A stretch of 64,000 bases of DNA from Saprospiraceae bacterium (lineage in GTDB: Bacteria > Bacteroidota > Bacteroidia > Chitinophagales > Saprospiraceae): contig JADKFX010000001.1 in NCBI GenBank assembly GCA_016717265.1, positions 3,484,501 to 3,548,500 of the forward strand, read 5' to 3'. Positions 25,946-35,898 of the stretch are shown here, piece after piece. Within the stretch, counting starts at the first letter, position 1. Every line of letters starts with the position of its first letter. A model generated the notes under the pieces. That model saw only the letters and a list, made by a program, of their open reading frames with translations, ran no database searches and had not been told where the DNA came from. The position numbers and the translations under genes were made by a program.

Positions 25946-28573
25946 TTATAAGCCGGCCAGGCGCTCTCGAAGCGCTTTTAATCTGGATTGTCCGTCTTCC
26001 AATTTTTGACGTTCCCGCTCCACTAAATCTGCTGGTGCCGAACTTACAAACCGTTCGTTTTCTAATTTTTTCATCACAGAATTAATAAAACCTTCATTGT
26101 ATTGAATCTCTTTTAATAATTCAATCTTTTCTGCTTCAATATCCAATATAACCGGCAACTCCAGAAAATATTTATGCCGCATTCCAAGAAAAGATTGCGT
26201 TCCTTTTACTTCTTGTTCACTTTCTTGTATTTCACTTAAAACGGCTAACTTTCTTAAAATATCTACAGCGCCATCAACCGTCAATAAGCTAGCTTGTTCG
26301 TTTTTCATAATATACAAAGGCACGGCAACATTCATTTTAACTCCATGCTTATTGCGCAATTCTCGTACTTGTGTGATTACCGTACGTAGTTCATGTACGG
26401 ATTCTAAAATCTCCTTCTTCCCTCTTTCAAATTTTGGATAAGATCCTTGCATACAATCATCACCATTCACACGCAACCTTAAACCATGCCATATTTCTTC
26501 TGTGATAAAAGGCATAAATGGATGCAGCGTTAAACAAATTTTCTCATAAATATCCAAGGTCTTTTCATATAAATCACTCGGTATTTCTTCATTCAATGGA
26601 GGCTTTGCAACTTCCAGATAAAATGCACAAAAATCTTCCCAAACAAAAGAATAAATTGTTTTTAATGCTTCCGACAATTTGAATTGCTCAAATAATTTAT
26701 CGACTTCTTCTAAAGTTTCATTCAGTTTCTCATCAATCCACTGCATTAATAATTTTTCACCTTGGGTAGCAGTTTTTGTTGCATCCTGTTTCCATCCTTT
26801 GATTAATCTCAAAGCATTCCACATTTTATTTGAAAAGTTTCGCCCTTGCTCACAAAGTTTATCATCAAATAACAAATCACCACCTGCTGGCGAACATGCT
26901 AACATTCCAAAACGCACACCATCCGCTCCAAAATCTTCTATAAGTTTTAAAGCATCCGGCGAATTACCCAATGATTTACTCATTTTCCTCCGCTGCTTAT
27001 CCCGCACCATTCCTGTAAAATAAACTTTATAGAATGGAAGCGTTCCTTTCCATTCATAGGATGCCATGATCATTCGCGCTACCCAAAGAAAAATAATATC
27101 CCAACCTGTAACCAATACAGCTGTTGGAAAATAATATTTAAAATCTTCTGTATCTTCATCTCCATCAAAAACGGATATCGGCCACAACCAAGATGAAAAC
27201 CAGGTATCCAATACATCTTCATCTTGTTTTAAATCATTTAAACAAAGTTGTTGATTTCCCGTTTCACGGATTGCAATTTGCAAAGCTTCATCTGCTGTCT
27301 TCGCTACAAATACCTGTTCTCCATAGTACCAAGCGGGAACCCGATGCCCCCACCACAGTTGTCTTGAAATACACCAGTCCCGGATATTCTCCAACCAATG
27401 CCGGTATGTATTTTTAAAATGCTCTGGAATAAATTGAATCTCTTCATTCATCACTGCTTTTAATGCAGGTTCTGCTAATGAATCCATTTTAACATACCAT
27501 TGCAAGCTTAATCTGGGTTCTACGACAGCATTTGTTCGTTCACTTCTGCCGATGCTGGTCATATAGGGTTCAATCTTAATCAAGACTCCAGCTTCTTCCA
27601 ATAAAGGCTTAATTTTTTTCCGGGCTACAAAGCGATCTTCTCCGATTAAGATTTGAGCATTTTCATTGAGTGTACCATCTTCATTTAAGCAATCTATGAT
27701 TTCAAGTCCATGTTTCTTACCAATTTCATAATCATTCTGATCATGAGCAGGTGTAACTTTTAATGCTCCAGTTCCAAACTCAATATCAATATAGGAATCA
27801 GTTATAATTGGAATGGATTTATTAATGAGTGGAATGATAACTCGCTTTCCATGCAAATGGGTATATCGTGAATCGTCAGGATGAACACAAACAGCGCTAT
27901 CAACCATAATCGTTTCAGGTCTTTGCGTAGCAATTATGATTCCTTCCGTTTCTGAACCTTCTAGTTTATAAAGAATATGGAAAAGATTGGCTTGTTCCTG
28001 ATTGTGAATTACTTCTTCATTTGATAATACCGTTTTCGCTTCGGGATCCCAATTGACCATCCGTTTACCACGGTATAATTTTCCTTTATTGTAGAGATCT
28101 ACAAATGCATTTATGACCGCTTTTGAACGAATATCATCCATTGTAAAAGCCGTCCGATCCCAATCACAGGAGGAGCCCAACTTTTTTAATTGTTCAAGAA
28201 TGATACTTCCATATTTATCTTTCCATTCCCAGGCATAGGATAAAAATTCATCCCGGGTAATATCAGATTTTTTAATTCCACGTTCCCGCAACATTTGAAC
28301 TACTTTGGCTTCTGTTGCGATGGAGGCATGATCAGTTCCAGGTACCCAACAAGCATTTTTACCCTGGAGCCTTGCTCTTCTTATTAAAACATCCTGAATT
28401 GTATTATTAAGCATATGGCCCATATGCAAAACGCCCGTAACATTTGGAGGCGGAATCACTATTGAAAATGGCTCTCTACCATCCGGTTTAGACGAGAAAT
28501 AATTGTTTTGCTCCCACCAGCTATACCATTTTGATTCAATGGGCCCTGGTTGAAATCGGGCATCTAATTCCAT
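25946..28573 (-). CDS. valS: Valyl-tRNA synthetase
   Basis: Class I aminoacyl-tRNA synthetase charging tRNA-Val. The 875-residue protein has the HIGH-type motif HMGH in PPPNVTGVLHMGHML and the KMSKS motif in RRKMSKSLGNSPDAL. It also has the editing-domain region with ATQRPETIMVD, an anticodon-binding region, and a C-terminal coiled coil (residues about 810-875, VSSAPADLVERERQKLEDGQ...) as in bacterial ValRS. Length is normal. It follows the previous gene on the same strand by 9 bases, so it may share that transcript. Confidence 0.98.
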   Translation of the reverse strand: MELDARFQPGPIESKWYSWWEQNNYFSSKPDGREPFSIVIPPPNVTGVLHMGHMLNNTIQDVLIRRARLQGKNACWVPGTDHASIATEAKVVQMLRERGIKKSDITRDEFLSYAWEWKDKYGSIILEQLKKLGSSCDWDRTAFTMDDIRSKAVINAFVDLYNKGKLYRGKRMVNWDPEAKTVLSNEEVIHNQEQANLFHILYKLEGSETEGIIIATQRPETIMVDSAVCVHPDDSRYTHLHGKRVIIPLINKSIPIITDSYIDIEFGTGALKVTPAHDQNDYEIGKKHGLEIIDCLNEDGTLNENAQILIGEDRFVARKKIKPLLEEAGVLIKIEPYMTSIGRSERTNAVVEPRLSLQWYVKMDSLAEPALKAVMNEEIQFIPEHFKNTYRHWLENIRDWCISRQLWWGHRVPAWYYGEQVFVAKTADEALQIAIRETGNQQLCLNDLKQDEDVLDTWFSSWLWPISVFDGDEDTEDFKYYFPTAVLVTGWDIIFLWVARMIMASYEWKGTLPFYKVYFTGMVRDKQRRKMSKSLGNSPDALKLIEDFGADGVRFGMLACSPAGGDLLFDDKLCEQGRNFSNKMWNALRLIKGWKQDATKTATQGEKLLMQWIDEKLNETLEEVDKLFEQFKLSEALKTIYSFVWEDFCAFYLEVAKPPLNEEIPSDLYEKTLDIYEKICLTLHPFMPFITEEIWHGLRLRVNGDDCMQGSYPKFERGKKEILESVHELRTVITQVRELRNKHGVKMNVAVPLYIMKNEQASLLTVDGAVDILRKLAVLSEIQESEQEVKGTQSFLGMRHKYFLELPVILDIEAEKIELLKEIQYNEGFINSVMKKLENERFVSSAPADLVERERQKLEDGQSRLKALRERLAGL

Positions 28574-28582
28574 ACACTATTT

Positions 28583-29185
28583 TTATCTGATACGATACTT
28601 ACATTGATTCCAGATCGAAGGCTTAAGCTTGCTTCGTTCCAGGAAAACTAAATTTTCCGAGAGTTTATTTCCCATTTTCAGAGACCATTTTACCCCAGTC
28701 AAATGCTCAAAAATAAGGCCAACTGTCTCTGGATGCACAATGACCATCACTGGTTTTGGAAAAAGATTGTCAATGCCTTTTGTAAGTGCCTGAATATCAG
28801 CTTGATCATACAAATATGGGCGCATTTTTTTTGAATCTACAATAGGCTGCAAAGTCAAGATATTATTTCGAAACGGGGTTGTAAAATATCCTTCAAATGG
28901 GATTTCATTAAACAATTTCTTTAGATTAATCGCACGCCAACGCCCATCTACCGATAAACCAGGATCAAGACCAATAGTATCTTGCTCCGCATGATACAAT
29001 ATGATAATTAGCTGGTAATCTGCACTTTTTCCTGATTTAAGCACCAAAGAATCTCCATTTTTAAAATAAATCTGGTTAGGCGTTATACTATGAACAGTCG
29101 GCAAGTCTATTTGACTATACCCAAAATGAACATTCAGGAACAACCCGCTAATTAAAACAAGAATAAACCTTAATTGGATATTCAT
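28583..29185 (-). CDS. Exported histidine-phosphatase-fold protein, probably inactive
   Basis: A 200-residue exported protein (start at 29185, signal peptide MNIQLRFILVLISGLFLNV). The body follows the histidine phosphatase layout: YHAEQDT where RHAExD is expected, DPGLSVDGRWRAINL (canonical DpgLs..G..RA..L), FTTPFRNNILTLQPI (canonical sTpf.R..eTa.P), YDQADIQAL, and VMVIVHPETVGLIFEHLTG (canonical HsntV). The catalytic RH has become YH and the second Arg position is Asn, so catalysis is doubtful. It lies 9 bases before valS and after a GNAT-type gene. The fold call is from motif spacing only. Confidence 0.7.
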   Translation of the reverse strand: MNIQLRFILVLISGLFLNVHFGYSQIDLPTVHSITPNQIYFKNGDSLVLKSGKSADYQLIIILYHAEQDTIGLDPGLSVDGRWRAINLKKLFNEIPFEGYFTTPFRNNILTLQPIVDSKKMRPYLYDQADIQALTKGIDNLFPKPVMVIVHPETVGLIFEHLTGVKWSLKMGNKLSENLVFLERSKLKPSIWNQCKYRIR

Positions 29186-29259
29186 TAAAAAATCATTTAA
29201 AAACAAAATTACTCGGATAGAAAAACCTTAAAGTTAAGCGAGGCTCATTTAACAGGAGA

Positions 29260-30471
29260 TTAACTTGATATATTTTTTTCTTTGGTTCTTTTAAATGGAT
29301 TTCGAATCGTATATGCTTCTTCTGGTTTTAGGTATTGGACCAAATTTGGAACTAAGCGATTTGCAATTTTATTCCGATGGGTTAAGTAGCAAACCATCTC
29401 TACCGGAACTGCACCTACAGAACTTTTAATTTCAATTGCTGTGCGAGCCAGGTTAATTCGTTTAAAATTTCCGTGTATTCCGAAATCAATAAATTTCAAT
29501 AAAATATTAAAATACACCTGATAACGCAAATTATTCTCAGGCATCGTACCAAGAAAATGGCCCAACAACTCATCTCCATCATTCATAAAAGAATAAAATG
29601 CAATAAGCTCATGATCTTTAAAAAAACCAAACAAACGATACCGATCCCCTAAGACTTTTTTAATATTTAGGAAGTACTCTTTATGTAAATTTACTAAATT
29701 GAAATCTGAACCATCTGCTGTATTAAAATAAAGTTTATAAATAGTGTCCTGATGTTGAGTTAATAAATCAAGGTCAAACTCCTTATGCACAAGATCTTCC
29801 GCAGCATGAAAAGCCTTTTTAATCCGCAAGCGATACTTGGATTGCAATGCATTTAAATAATCTTCCAAATTATGCCATTCACTAGATAAATTTAAAATCA
29901 TAGAAGGCTGGATACAAAAAGAATGGAGATAGGATAAAGTCTTTGTTTCAGAAACTTCAAAAGATTTTAAAACTGGTAATTCCTTTATTAAACAAAGGGA
30001 TGCATGTTCAATTTCTTCATTCCGTTCAAACAAAGCTTTCAGTAATTGGTCTAGAATTACTTGCAATTCATTAAAAGAAACAGTGGGCAAAGATTTCATA
30101 CCATAGGGTCCGGTTGCTAATAAATTTCCATTTATTAAACCAACAAAATCAACTTGTTTGGCTACAATTTTTTTAAGCTGCTGGTAAAAACAAGAAAAAA
30201 AACTTTTCCGGGGAGCGGATGCCATTCTTAAACGTTCAGAAGCCTTAAAAGGCATCAGTTGAAAATAAAAACAAGCTATTAAGGCATCCTCCTTATATGC
30301 CAAAACATATCGAAACTTCATGGCATCGGGTGCAAATCTTTCCAGTGACAAGAGATACTCAGAACCTAACAATACGCTTGGAGCAGGAACGAAATCCCAA
30401 AGATCCTTGCTAGCTTCTAAGCTATCAAAGAGTCTGAATGAATATGGTAATTTATCAAATTTAGATTCCAA
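29260..30471 (-). CDS. GNAT/BioF2-like acetyltransferase-domain protein
   Basis: A 403-residue cytoplasmic protein. The C-terminal half fits the BioF2-like acetyltransferase (GNAT, FemAB-related) group: LNALQSKYRLRIKKAF, then YRLFGFFKDHELIAFYSFM, DELLGHFLGT, NLRYQVYFNILLKFIDFGI and RINLARTAIEIKSSVGA. The N-terminal half is a second, more diverged copy of the fold. Such proteins transfer acyl or aminoacyl groups to amines; the substrate is unknown. It heads a minus-strand run leading into valS and has a good promoter upstream. Confidence 0.75.
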   Translation of the reverse strand: MESKFDKLPYSFRLFDSLEASKDLWDFVPAPSVLLGSEYLLSLERFAPDAMKFRYVLAYKEDALIACFYFQLMPFKASERLRMASAPRKSFFSCFYQQLKKIVAKQVDFVGLINGNLLATGPYGMKSLPTVSFNELQVILDQLLKALFERNEEIEHASLCLIKELPVLKSFEVSETKTLSYLHSFCIQPSMILNLSSEWHNLEDYLNALQSKYRLRIKKAFHAAEDLVHKEFDLDLLTQHQDTIYKLYFNTADGSDFNLVNLHKEYFLNIKKVLGDRYRLFGFFKDHELIAFYSFMNDGDELLGHFLGTMPENNLRYQVYFNILLKFIDFGIHGNFKRINLARTAIEIKSSVGAVPVEMVCYLTHRNKIANRLVPNLVQYLKPEEAYTIRNPFKRTKEKNISS

Positions 30472-30484
30472 AGCTATATAAAGA

Positions 30485-30513
30485 CAAAGTTAATAAACTT
30501 ATAAAATACACAA
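30485..30513 (-). promoter_or_regulatory. Candidate promoter (-33 TTG and -7 TAACTTTG)
   Basis: On the minus strand, TAACTTTG (30485-30492) matches the Bacteroidota -7 box exactly and a TTG (30511-30513) lies 18 bases upstream, one base short of the usual spacing. It is placed about 14 bases before the GNAT-type gene. Confidence 0.6.
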
Positions 30514-30561
30514 TAGTTCATAGATCCGAACGATAATACCTAAAAATTAGAGGAAAGCTAA

Positions 30562-30569
30562 TAAATTTG
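30562..30569 (+). promoter_or_regulatory. Candidate -7 box for the coiled-coil lipoprotein operon
   Basis: TAAATTTG matches TAnnTTTG exactly and covers the in-frame TTG at 30567. This favours the ATG at 30594 as the true start. Confidence 0.5.
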
Positions 30570-30593
30570 TCACAAAATCATTACATTGGCTTT

Positions 30594-32987
30594 ATGAATA
30601 CTCGGGCAGCATTTTCATTTTTCATACTTATTTTGTTATCTGCTTGTGTATCCACTTCCCGATATCATTCCATGGCTTCTGAAAAAGATCAATTTGCCAT
30701 TCAGAATAAAATGTATTTACTAGAAATAGATAGCTTAAAATCTCTGACGAATGAACTCGAACTTACGAAAGAACTGCTACAGAAAACGGAAAATGTACTC
30801 ATTGAATTTTATGTAAAATACAATGACAAATTAAATCTGATGGATAGTGCAGCATCCCTTAAAAATGACAATACTGAGTTTCAAAATATCAATAAAATAA
30901 AATCATTAGAAACCGAACTCTCAAATTTAAAACTTCAGTTCCAAAATGTGCAGTCCGAACTCCTGATAGCTGAAAATAAGATTCTAAAACTCCAGGAAAT
31001 CAAACCTGAAAAAATTTCAAAAAACAAGAAAACTGACAGTTTACATAGAGCACTAAGCAATGCAAAGCAACAACTATTAAAAAATAAAGAATTAATAATT
31101 AGCTCAAATTTTGAAATTCATAATTTAAATCAAATTATTGACTCTATAAATTCACAAAACCAATTTTTAGTGCTTCAAAATAAAAATTTGGAATATCACT
31201 TAAATGAGCTTAAAAATGAACAATTCGATGAAACTAAAAACGAATCTGTTGAAAATAAATTAAAGGAAAGCCAGTTGAAATTTGAAATTGACCAATTAAC
31301 ATCAAAATTAAATTTATTACAATCAAATGCTGATCAACAAGAACAAACTATTCAAACTAAAAATATTGAAATTCAGGAGCTCAATCAAAAAATAACGCAA
31401 GCGCAATCGAACGCACTTCAGCAAGAACAAAATCTTCAAAATAATATCCATGAAATCAAGGAATTAAATCAAAAATTAGACGAATCAAAAGAATTATTAG
31501 AAAATCAAAAAATTGAATTTACCATCTTATCAGAAAAAAGTAAAGCTCCCGATCAAAGCACTATAATTCAGGATTTAAAAGCAGATTTGGAACTAAAAGA
31601 TAAATCCATCCATGTTCTGAATGAAATAATAGATTCAAAAAATTCAGAAATTGATAAATTAAAGCAAAGTATTAAAGAAAATAAGGAGGAACTTATTGCA
31701 AGTAAAAACCAGTTTTCTGAGCAACAGGATAAATGGAGTCAATTACAAGCTGAAAATACAAAATTAAGGAGCCTCCAAAAATCAAATGACGAACTTAATA
31801 CAATTAAAAAACAACTTACCTCCCTAAATCAGAAATTGGATCAATTAGAAGCAGAAAATACAAATTTAAAGAATAAGCAAAAATCTATTGAGGAAATGAA
31901 TGACATTAAAAAGCAACTTTCCTTGCAAAATGAGAAATTGTCTCAACTCGAGTATGAAAATTCAACTTTAAAGGCAAGTCAAATATCAAACGAAGAACGC
32001 AACCAATCACTCACCGCGAAAGCTCTTGAATTACATCAACAGATCCAGGAATCTGAAAAATTAAGAAAAGAGAATTCGGAACTATCTGCTGCACTCCTTA
32101 ATAAAAGCGAACAAATCGAACTTTTAAGTTCGAAAATATCTGAACGGTCTGCTAACGATTCATTACAGTTAGAAAATGCCTCCATAAAAGATAGTTTACA
32201 GTACTTTAAAGATCAGGCACTAAAATCCCAACATGCAGAACGAACTTTATCTGCAAAATATCAATCGAATCAAAACGCTATAATTAAAATAAATGAATCC
32301 ATCGACTCGTTGAATAAAGAGATAATGCTTAGGAAGTCAAATGAAAATAAACTGCAATTAAGTATTTTTGAAAAAGACAAACAACTAAATCAATTAAAAT
32401 ACGAAATTTCCAGAGTTCAGTCTATTCAAATTGAAAAAAAGGATAATCAAACTAAAACAGATGACTCGCAAACTCAAATAAACACTCCGTCCACTATAAT
32501 AAAGAAAGAGGATCCAGAATATAAAACCAGTACCGAAAAAGATTTGAATCCTTTAAAATCCAACAATAAATCAATACCTGTTCAAATTATAAATAAACTA
32601 AAAGCATTTGGTAAAAATCAAACTTCGAAGGGTGTTCAAACCAACTATATTGATAATCAGTTTCATATATTGATACCGATGGATGCACTCTTTGAAAATG
32701 AACGTTTCGCTATGAAACAAACCGGAACGAACTTAATAGAATCGATGGTGTTAGCATGTAAGTCATCAAAACAAATTAAATACCAAATTAATAGTTTTTA
32801 TCAAGTTCCAGACAAGCTTGAAAATAATGAAGCATCCGGGAGAAAAAAGGTAAATACTATTTCAAAACTTTTAATGGTTTATGGAATTCCGCAGTCTGCT
32901 ATTTTAATATCCAATTCTATGAATGAATCCAAAAGTAATACATTAAGTATCCCTACTGGAATTGAAATAATGATTTATGCAGATTAA
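30594..32987 (+). CDS. Long coiled-coil lipoprotein with OmpA-like tail
   Basis: A 797-residue protein. The start at 30594 gives a lipoprotein signal (FSFFILILLSAC, Cys near residue 18). Residues about 30-640 are nearly continuous coiled coil rich in Lys, Glu, Gln, Asn and Ser, with repeated segments such as LDQLEAENTNLK and LSQLEYENSTLK. The last 120 residues (LIPMDALFENERFAMKQTG...SGRKKVNTISKLLMVYGI) look like a diverged OmpA/peptidoglycan-binding domain. It probably spans from a lipid-anchored end to the cell wall. Its end overlaps the next gene by 11 bases. Confidence 0.85.
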   Translation: MNTRAAFSFFILILLSACVSTSRYHSMASEKDQFAIQNKMYLLEIDSLKSLTNELELTKELLQKTENVLIEFYVKYNDKLNLMDSAASLKNDNTEFQNINKIKSLETELSNLKLQFQNVQSELLIAENKILKLQEIKPEKISKNKKTDSLHRALSNAKQQLLKNKELIISSNFEIHNLNQIIDSINSQNQFLVLQNKNLEYHLNELKNEQFDETKNESVENKLKESQLKFEIDQLTSKLNLLQSNADQQEQTIQTKNIEIQELNQKITQAQSNALQQEQNLQNNIHEIKELNQKLDESKELLENQKIEFTILSEKSKAPDQSTIIQDLKADLELKDKSIHVLNEIIDSKNSEIDKLKQSIKENKEELIASKNQFSEQQDKWSQLQAENTKLRSLQKSNDELNTIKKQLTSLNQKLDQLEAENTNLKNKQKSIEEMNDIKKQLSLQNEKLSQLEYENSTLKASQISNEERNQSLTAKALELHQQIQESEKLRKENSELSAALLNKSEQIELLSSKISERSANDSLQLENASIKDSLQYFKDQALKSQHAERTLSAKYQSNQNAIIKINESIDSLNKEIMLRKSNENKLQLSIFEKDKQLNQLKYEISRVQSIQIEKKDNQTKTDDSQTQINTPSTIIKKEDPEYKTSTEKDLNPLKSNNKSIPVQIINKLKAFGKNQTSKGVQTNYIDNQFHILIPMDALFENERFAMKQTGTNLIESMVLACKSSKQIKYQINSFYQVPDKLENNEASGRKKVNTISKLLMVYGIPQSAILISNSMNESKSNTLSIPTGIEIMIYAD

Positions 32988-34176
32988 GAAAATTCTTGTC
33001 TTTCTTTTCAGTTTTTTGAATTTTTTTACGAGCGAAAACTTCCCATGTTATGGTCAACGTTGTTCTGTAAATTCGATTAATCAATCTACCCATACAAATA
33101 CTCCAGCATCTATTTATTTACAAACAAGAAACACCTATAGTTTCAGATTGGTATTCCACATTCTATATTTGAATCCCGAAGAAAAGATTAGTTCGGCACA
33201 AGTGAATTCACAAATTGAAATTTTAAATGAGTTCTTCAGCAGTTCTACTACGAATGAAGATTTAAATATTCCAAAAACTTTTAGATCTTTAAAATCCAAT
33301 CCTGGTTTTCAATTTTGCTTAGCAGATATTGACCCCAATGGAAATCCAACAACTGGTATCCATTGGTTTCCAATAAATAATCTTTCAGTTGCCTGTCAAA
33401 TGCAATTTGGAAAGCGAAGTATAATGCATAAAACACTTGGCGGTGTGGATATTTGGGATCCAAAAAGATATATTAATATTTACATCGTTAACCGAGATCA
33501 ATGTAATGCTTTAGGTGAAGCAATATTTCCTTGGGATGCTACGACAGAAGAAGATGGAATTATTTTAGATTATCGAACTATTGGCACTATTGGAACCGCA
33601 TCGAATAACCAACCTTTTCATCAAGGGAAAACATTGGTACACGAAATGGGACATTATTTCGGATTATTGCATTTATCCGGCGATCGTTCAAATTGTAATG
33701 GAGAAGATTCTGTTGCAGACACACCTTCGCAATCTCTCGAATATTTTGGTTGTCCTGAATACCCTCAATGGAGTTGTAATTCGGAATCTATGTTTATGAA
33801 CTTTATGAGTCTTGTAGATGATCCTTGTATGCAGTTTTTTACAAAGCTTCAAGTTACTAGAATGCGGACTATAATAGCTAGAGATCGTTCAGACTTATTA
33901 AACCATTCATGTTCCATAAAACCAGTTATACCCTTGGACAAAATAAGGGTAACTGAGCTGGATGGATTTTGGCAATTAATCAATTTAGAACACAATTCCT
34001 GGAGTGCTCATTTTGAATTGTATGATATATCTGGAAAGTTGATATGGTTGGATTCCGAAGAAAATATTATTTCTAAAACAATTCCAGGAATAAACATGTT
34101 ATTAAACCCTGGTATATATTTTCTAAATATTTATAATAAAACATCCAAAAACTGTTTTAAGCTTTTAAAAAATTAA
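32977..34176 (+). CDS. Secreted M43 (pappalysin/cytophagalysin) zinc metalloprotease
   Basis: A 399-residue exported metallopeptidase. After a signal peptide, the zinc site is HEMGHYFGLLH (HExxHxxGxxH, first His at about 222), and the Met-turn and cysteine-rich region reads NFMSLVDDPCMQFFTKLQ. These are diagnostic for metzincin family M43. The last 80 residues (AHFELYDISGKLIWLDSE...NPGIYFLNIYN) look like a T9SS sorting domain, so it is probably exported through the type IX system. Overlap with the upstream lipoprotein gene and a 2-base gap to the next gene indicate one operon. Confidence 0.92.
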   Translation: MQIKKILVFLFSFLNFFTSENFPCYGQRCSVNSINQSTHTNTPASIYLQTRNTYSFRLVFHILYLNPEEKISSAQVNSQIEILNEFFSSSTTNEDLNIPKTFRSLKSNPGFQFCLADIDPNGNPTTGIHWFPINNLSVACQMQFGKRSIMHKTLGGVDIWDPKRYINIYIVNRDQCNALGEAIFPWDATTEEDGIILDYRTIGTIGTASNNQPFHQGKTLVHEMGHYFGLLHLSGDRSNCNGEDSVADTPSQSLEYFGCPEYPQWSCNSESMFMNFMSLVDDPCMQFFTKLQVTRMRTIIARDRSDLLNHSCSIKPVIPLDKIRVTELDGFWQLINLEHNSWSAHFELYDISGKLIWLDSEENIISKTIPGINMLLNPGIYFLNIYNKTSKNCFKLLKN

Positions 34177-34178
34177 AA

Positions 34179-34925
34179 ATGAAGACAATTCAAGCTTATT
34201 TACCAATCGTTTTTATCAGTATTTCAACGCTGTTATTCACCTGCAATCCTGCTAGAAAGAATTCAGGAAATAAACCGTACGAATTAAAACATTGGCTAAG
34301 CCTTCAAAAGTATCCTTGTTTTGGACATTGCCAGGTTTATAAATTAAATATTTACAGAAATGGTTTAGTAATTCTTGAAGGAAAGGAATATTTAGAGAAA
34401 ACAGGGGTTTATTTTACGGAATTATCTGCAGAGAAAATTAAAAAATTTGTCCGATTAAGTGATTCCCAAAATTGGCCTTCCTATCAATCAGAATATACCG
34501 TTAATATTCCAGATTTGCCCATTACTGAATTCAATTATCATGATGAACATGGGGCCCGAATTAAAAACATCAAAAGCAATTCAAATCTTCCAAACCCAAT
34601 TCATGAACTAACAAAAGAAATGGGTTCTCTCATTGGCTTTGAAAAATGGACCCAAATTCAGAAAAAAAGTGATTTAACAAATCCTGAAATAATCGCAAAT
34701 GAATTTATCATAGATATGGATTCAAGCCTCAACGTTCAAATATTAGAAACTGAATTTTCACTATATGATTTAAAATCTCAAAATAAATTATCATCCAATA
34801 TGAATCTTTGGAGTTTTAAATATGATGATACTAAAATAGGGAAATATGAAATGTTGATTTTACTTAGAAAAAAGTATGGCATCCGAAGTGTAAATTTCAA
34901 TCGGAGAATATTACCCCGCGAATAG
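34179..34925 (+). CDS. DUF6438-type lipoprotein
   Basis: A 248-residue probable lipoprotein (signal ending LLFTCNP). Residues about 35-155 match the DUF6438 layout: LSLQKYPCFGHCQVYKLNIYRNG, then YFTELSAEKIKKFVRLSDS, with the conserved CFGxCPxY-like cysteine motif present as CFGHCQVY. The C-terminal 90 residues are unassigned. Function of DUF6438 is unknown. It is the third gene of the run with the coiled-coil lipoprotein and the M43 protease and converges on miaA with only about 10 bases between the stops. Confidence 0.8.
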   Translation: MKTIQAYLPIVFISISTLLFTCNPARKNSGNKPYELKHWLSLQKYPCFGHCQVYKLNIYRNGLVILEGKEYLEKTGVYFTELSAEKIKKFVRLSDSQNWPSYQSEYTVNIPDLPITEFNYHDEHGARIKNIKSNSNLPNPIHELTKEMGSLIGFEKWTQIQKKSDLTNPEIIANEFIIDMDSSLNVQILETEFSLYDLKSQNKLSSNMNLWSFKYDDTKIGKYEMLILLRKKYGIRSVNFNRRILPRE

Positions 34926-34935
34926 GCATCCTGTT

Positions 34936-35835
34936 TTATTTAAACAAGTTAAAAAATGTTTCAATAGCTTGCTTATTTTCAGGATCTATAAAGTTTCCCT
35001 GGCTTTCTTTTTTAAACCATGTAATTTGTCGCTTCGCATAATTTCGAGTATGCTGTTTGATTAAATTAATTGCAACTTCTAATGGGATATTCCCATCTAA
35101 ATAAGAAATAATTTCTTTGTAACCCACCGTATCTAAGGCCTGACAATTCCGAAACTGGAGTAAACTTTTAGTTTCATCTACCAAACCAGATTTGATCATA
35201 AAATCCACTCTTTTGTCAATCGCTGCATACAATGTATTTCTTGCAGGCATCAAGGTAAGTTCCGAAACTTGAAAAGGCAATTCGTGTTGATTATTCAATT
35301 TAAAAGATGAATACGGTTTCCCTGTGAGTAAAATTACTTCAATTGCTCGCGCTAATCGTCTTGGGTTATTTTTATCTACCGTTGCAAAATAAGCAGGATC
35401 GGCTTTCTCAAGATAAGATTGATACCCTTCAATACCGTTTTCCAAAAACATTTGTGCCACCTGATCTTTTATTTCGCGATTAGATTCTGGTAAATTATCC
35501 AATCCTTTCAAAATAGATTTAATATAAAGTCCTGTACCACCACAAAGTATCAATTTATTATGCTTGCCAAATAATTCCAGCAGCAGTTCATTTGCATCTC
35601 GTTGAAACTGTCCCACACTATAGGATGAATCCACCGGTAATGTATCCATAAAATAGTGTTGCACAGTCTTTAGTTGATTCTGTTCAGGTTTCCCCGTACC
35701 AATATCTACTTGTTTAAAGAGTTGTCTACTATCGGCTGAAAGTATTGGACAATTCCAAATTTTTGCCCAGTTATATGCTAAATTTGATTTCCCACTTGCT
35801 GTCGGCCCGTCAATAACGATTAAAGTATTTTTCAT
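34936..35835 (-). CDS. miaA: tRNA dimethylallyltransferase
   Basis: Adds the isopentenyl group to A37 of tRNAs reading UNN codons. The 299-residue protein has the P-loop DGPTASGKSNLA, SADSRQLFKQVDIGTGKP, the catalytic-region GGTGLYIKSIL, and the C-terminal KQHTRNYAKRQITWFKKE typical of MiaA. I placed the start at 35835 (MKNTLIVIDGP), because the longer start at 35847 would lie within the -7 box. Complete and of normal length. Divergent from the acyltransferase gene. Confidence 0.96.
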   Translation of the reverse strand: MKNTLIVIDGPTASGKSNLAYNWAKIWNCPILSADSRQLFKQVDIGTGKPEQNQLKTVQHYFMDTLPVDSSYSVGQFQRDANELLLELFGKHNKLILCGGTGLYIKSILKGLDNLPESNREIKDQVAQMFLENGIEGYQSYLEKADPAYFATVDKNNPRRLARAIEVILLTGKPYSSFKLNNQHELPFQVSELTLMPARNTLYAAIDKRVDFMIKSGLVDETKSLLQFRNCQALDTVGYKEIISYLDGNIPLEVAINLIKQHTRNYAKRQITWFKKESQGNFIDPENKQAIETFFNLFK

Positions 35836-35844
35836 CGAATCGTC

Positions 35845-35852
35845 CAAAATTA
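35845..35852 (-). promoter_or_regulatory. Candidate -7 box for miaA
   Basis: Minus-strand TAATTTTG matches TAnnTTTG exactly, 9 bases before the ATG at 35835. No clear -33 TTG. Confidence 0.45.
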
Positions 35853-35898
35853 AATCAATTGTTTAATTTTACAGATTCTATTCTTATAATCTCATTAA

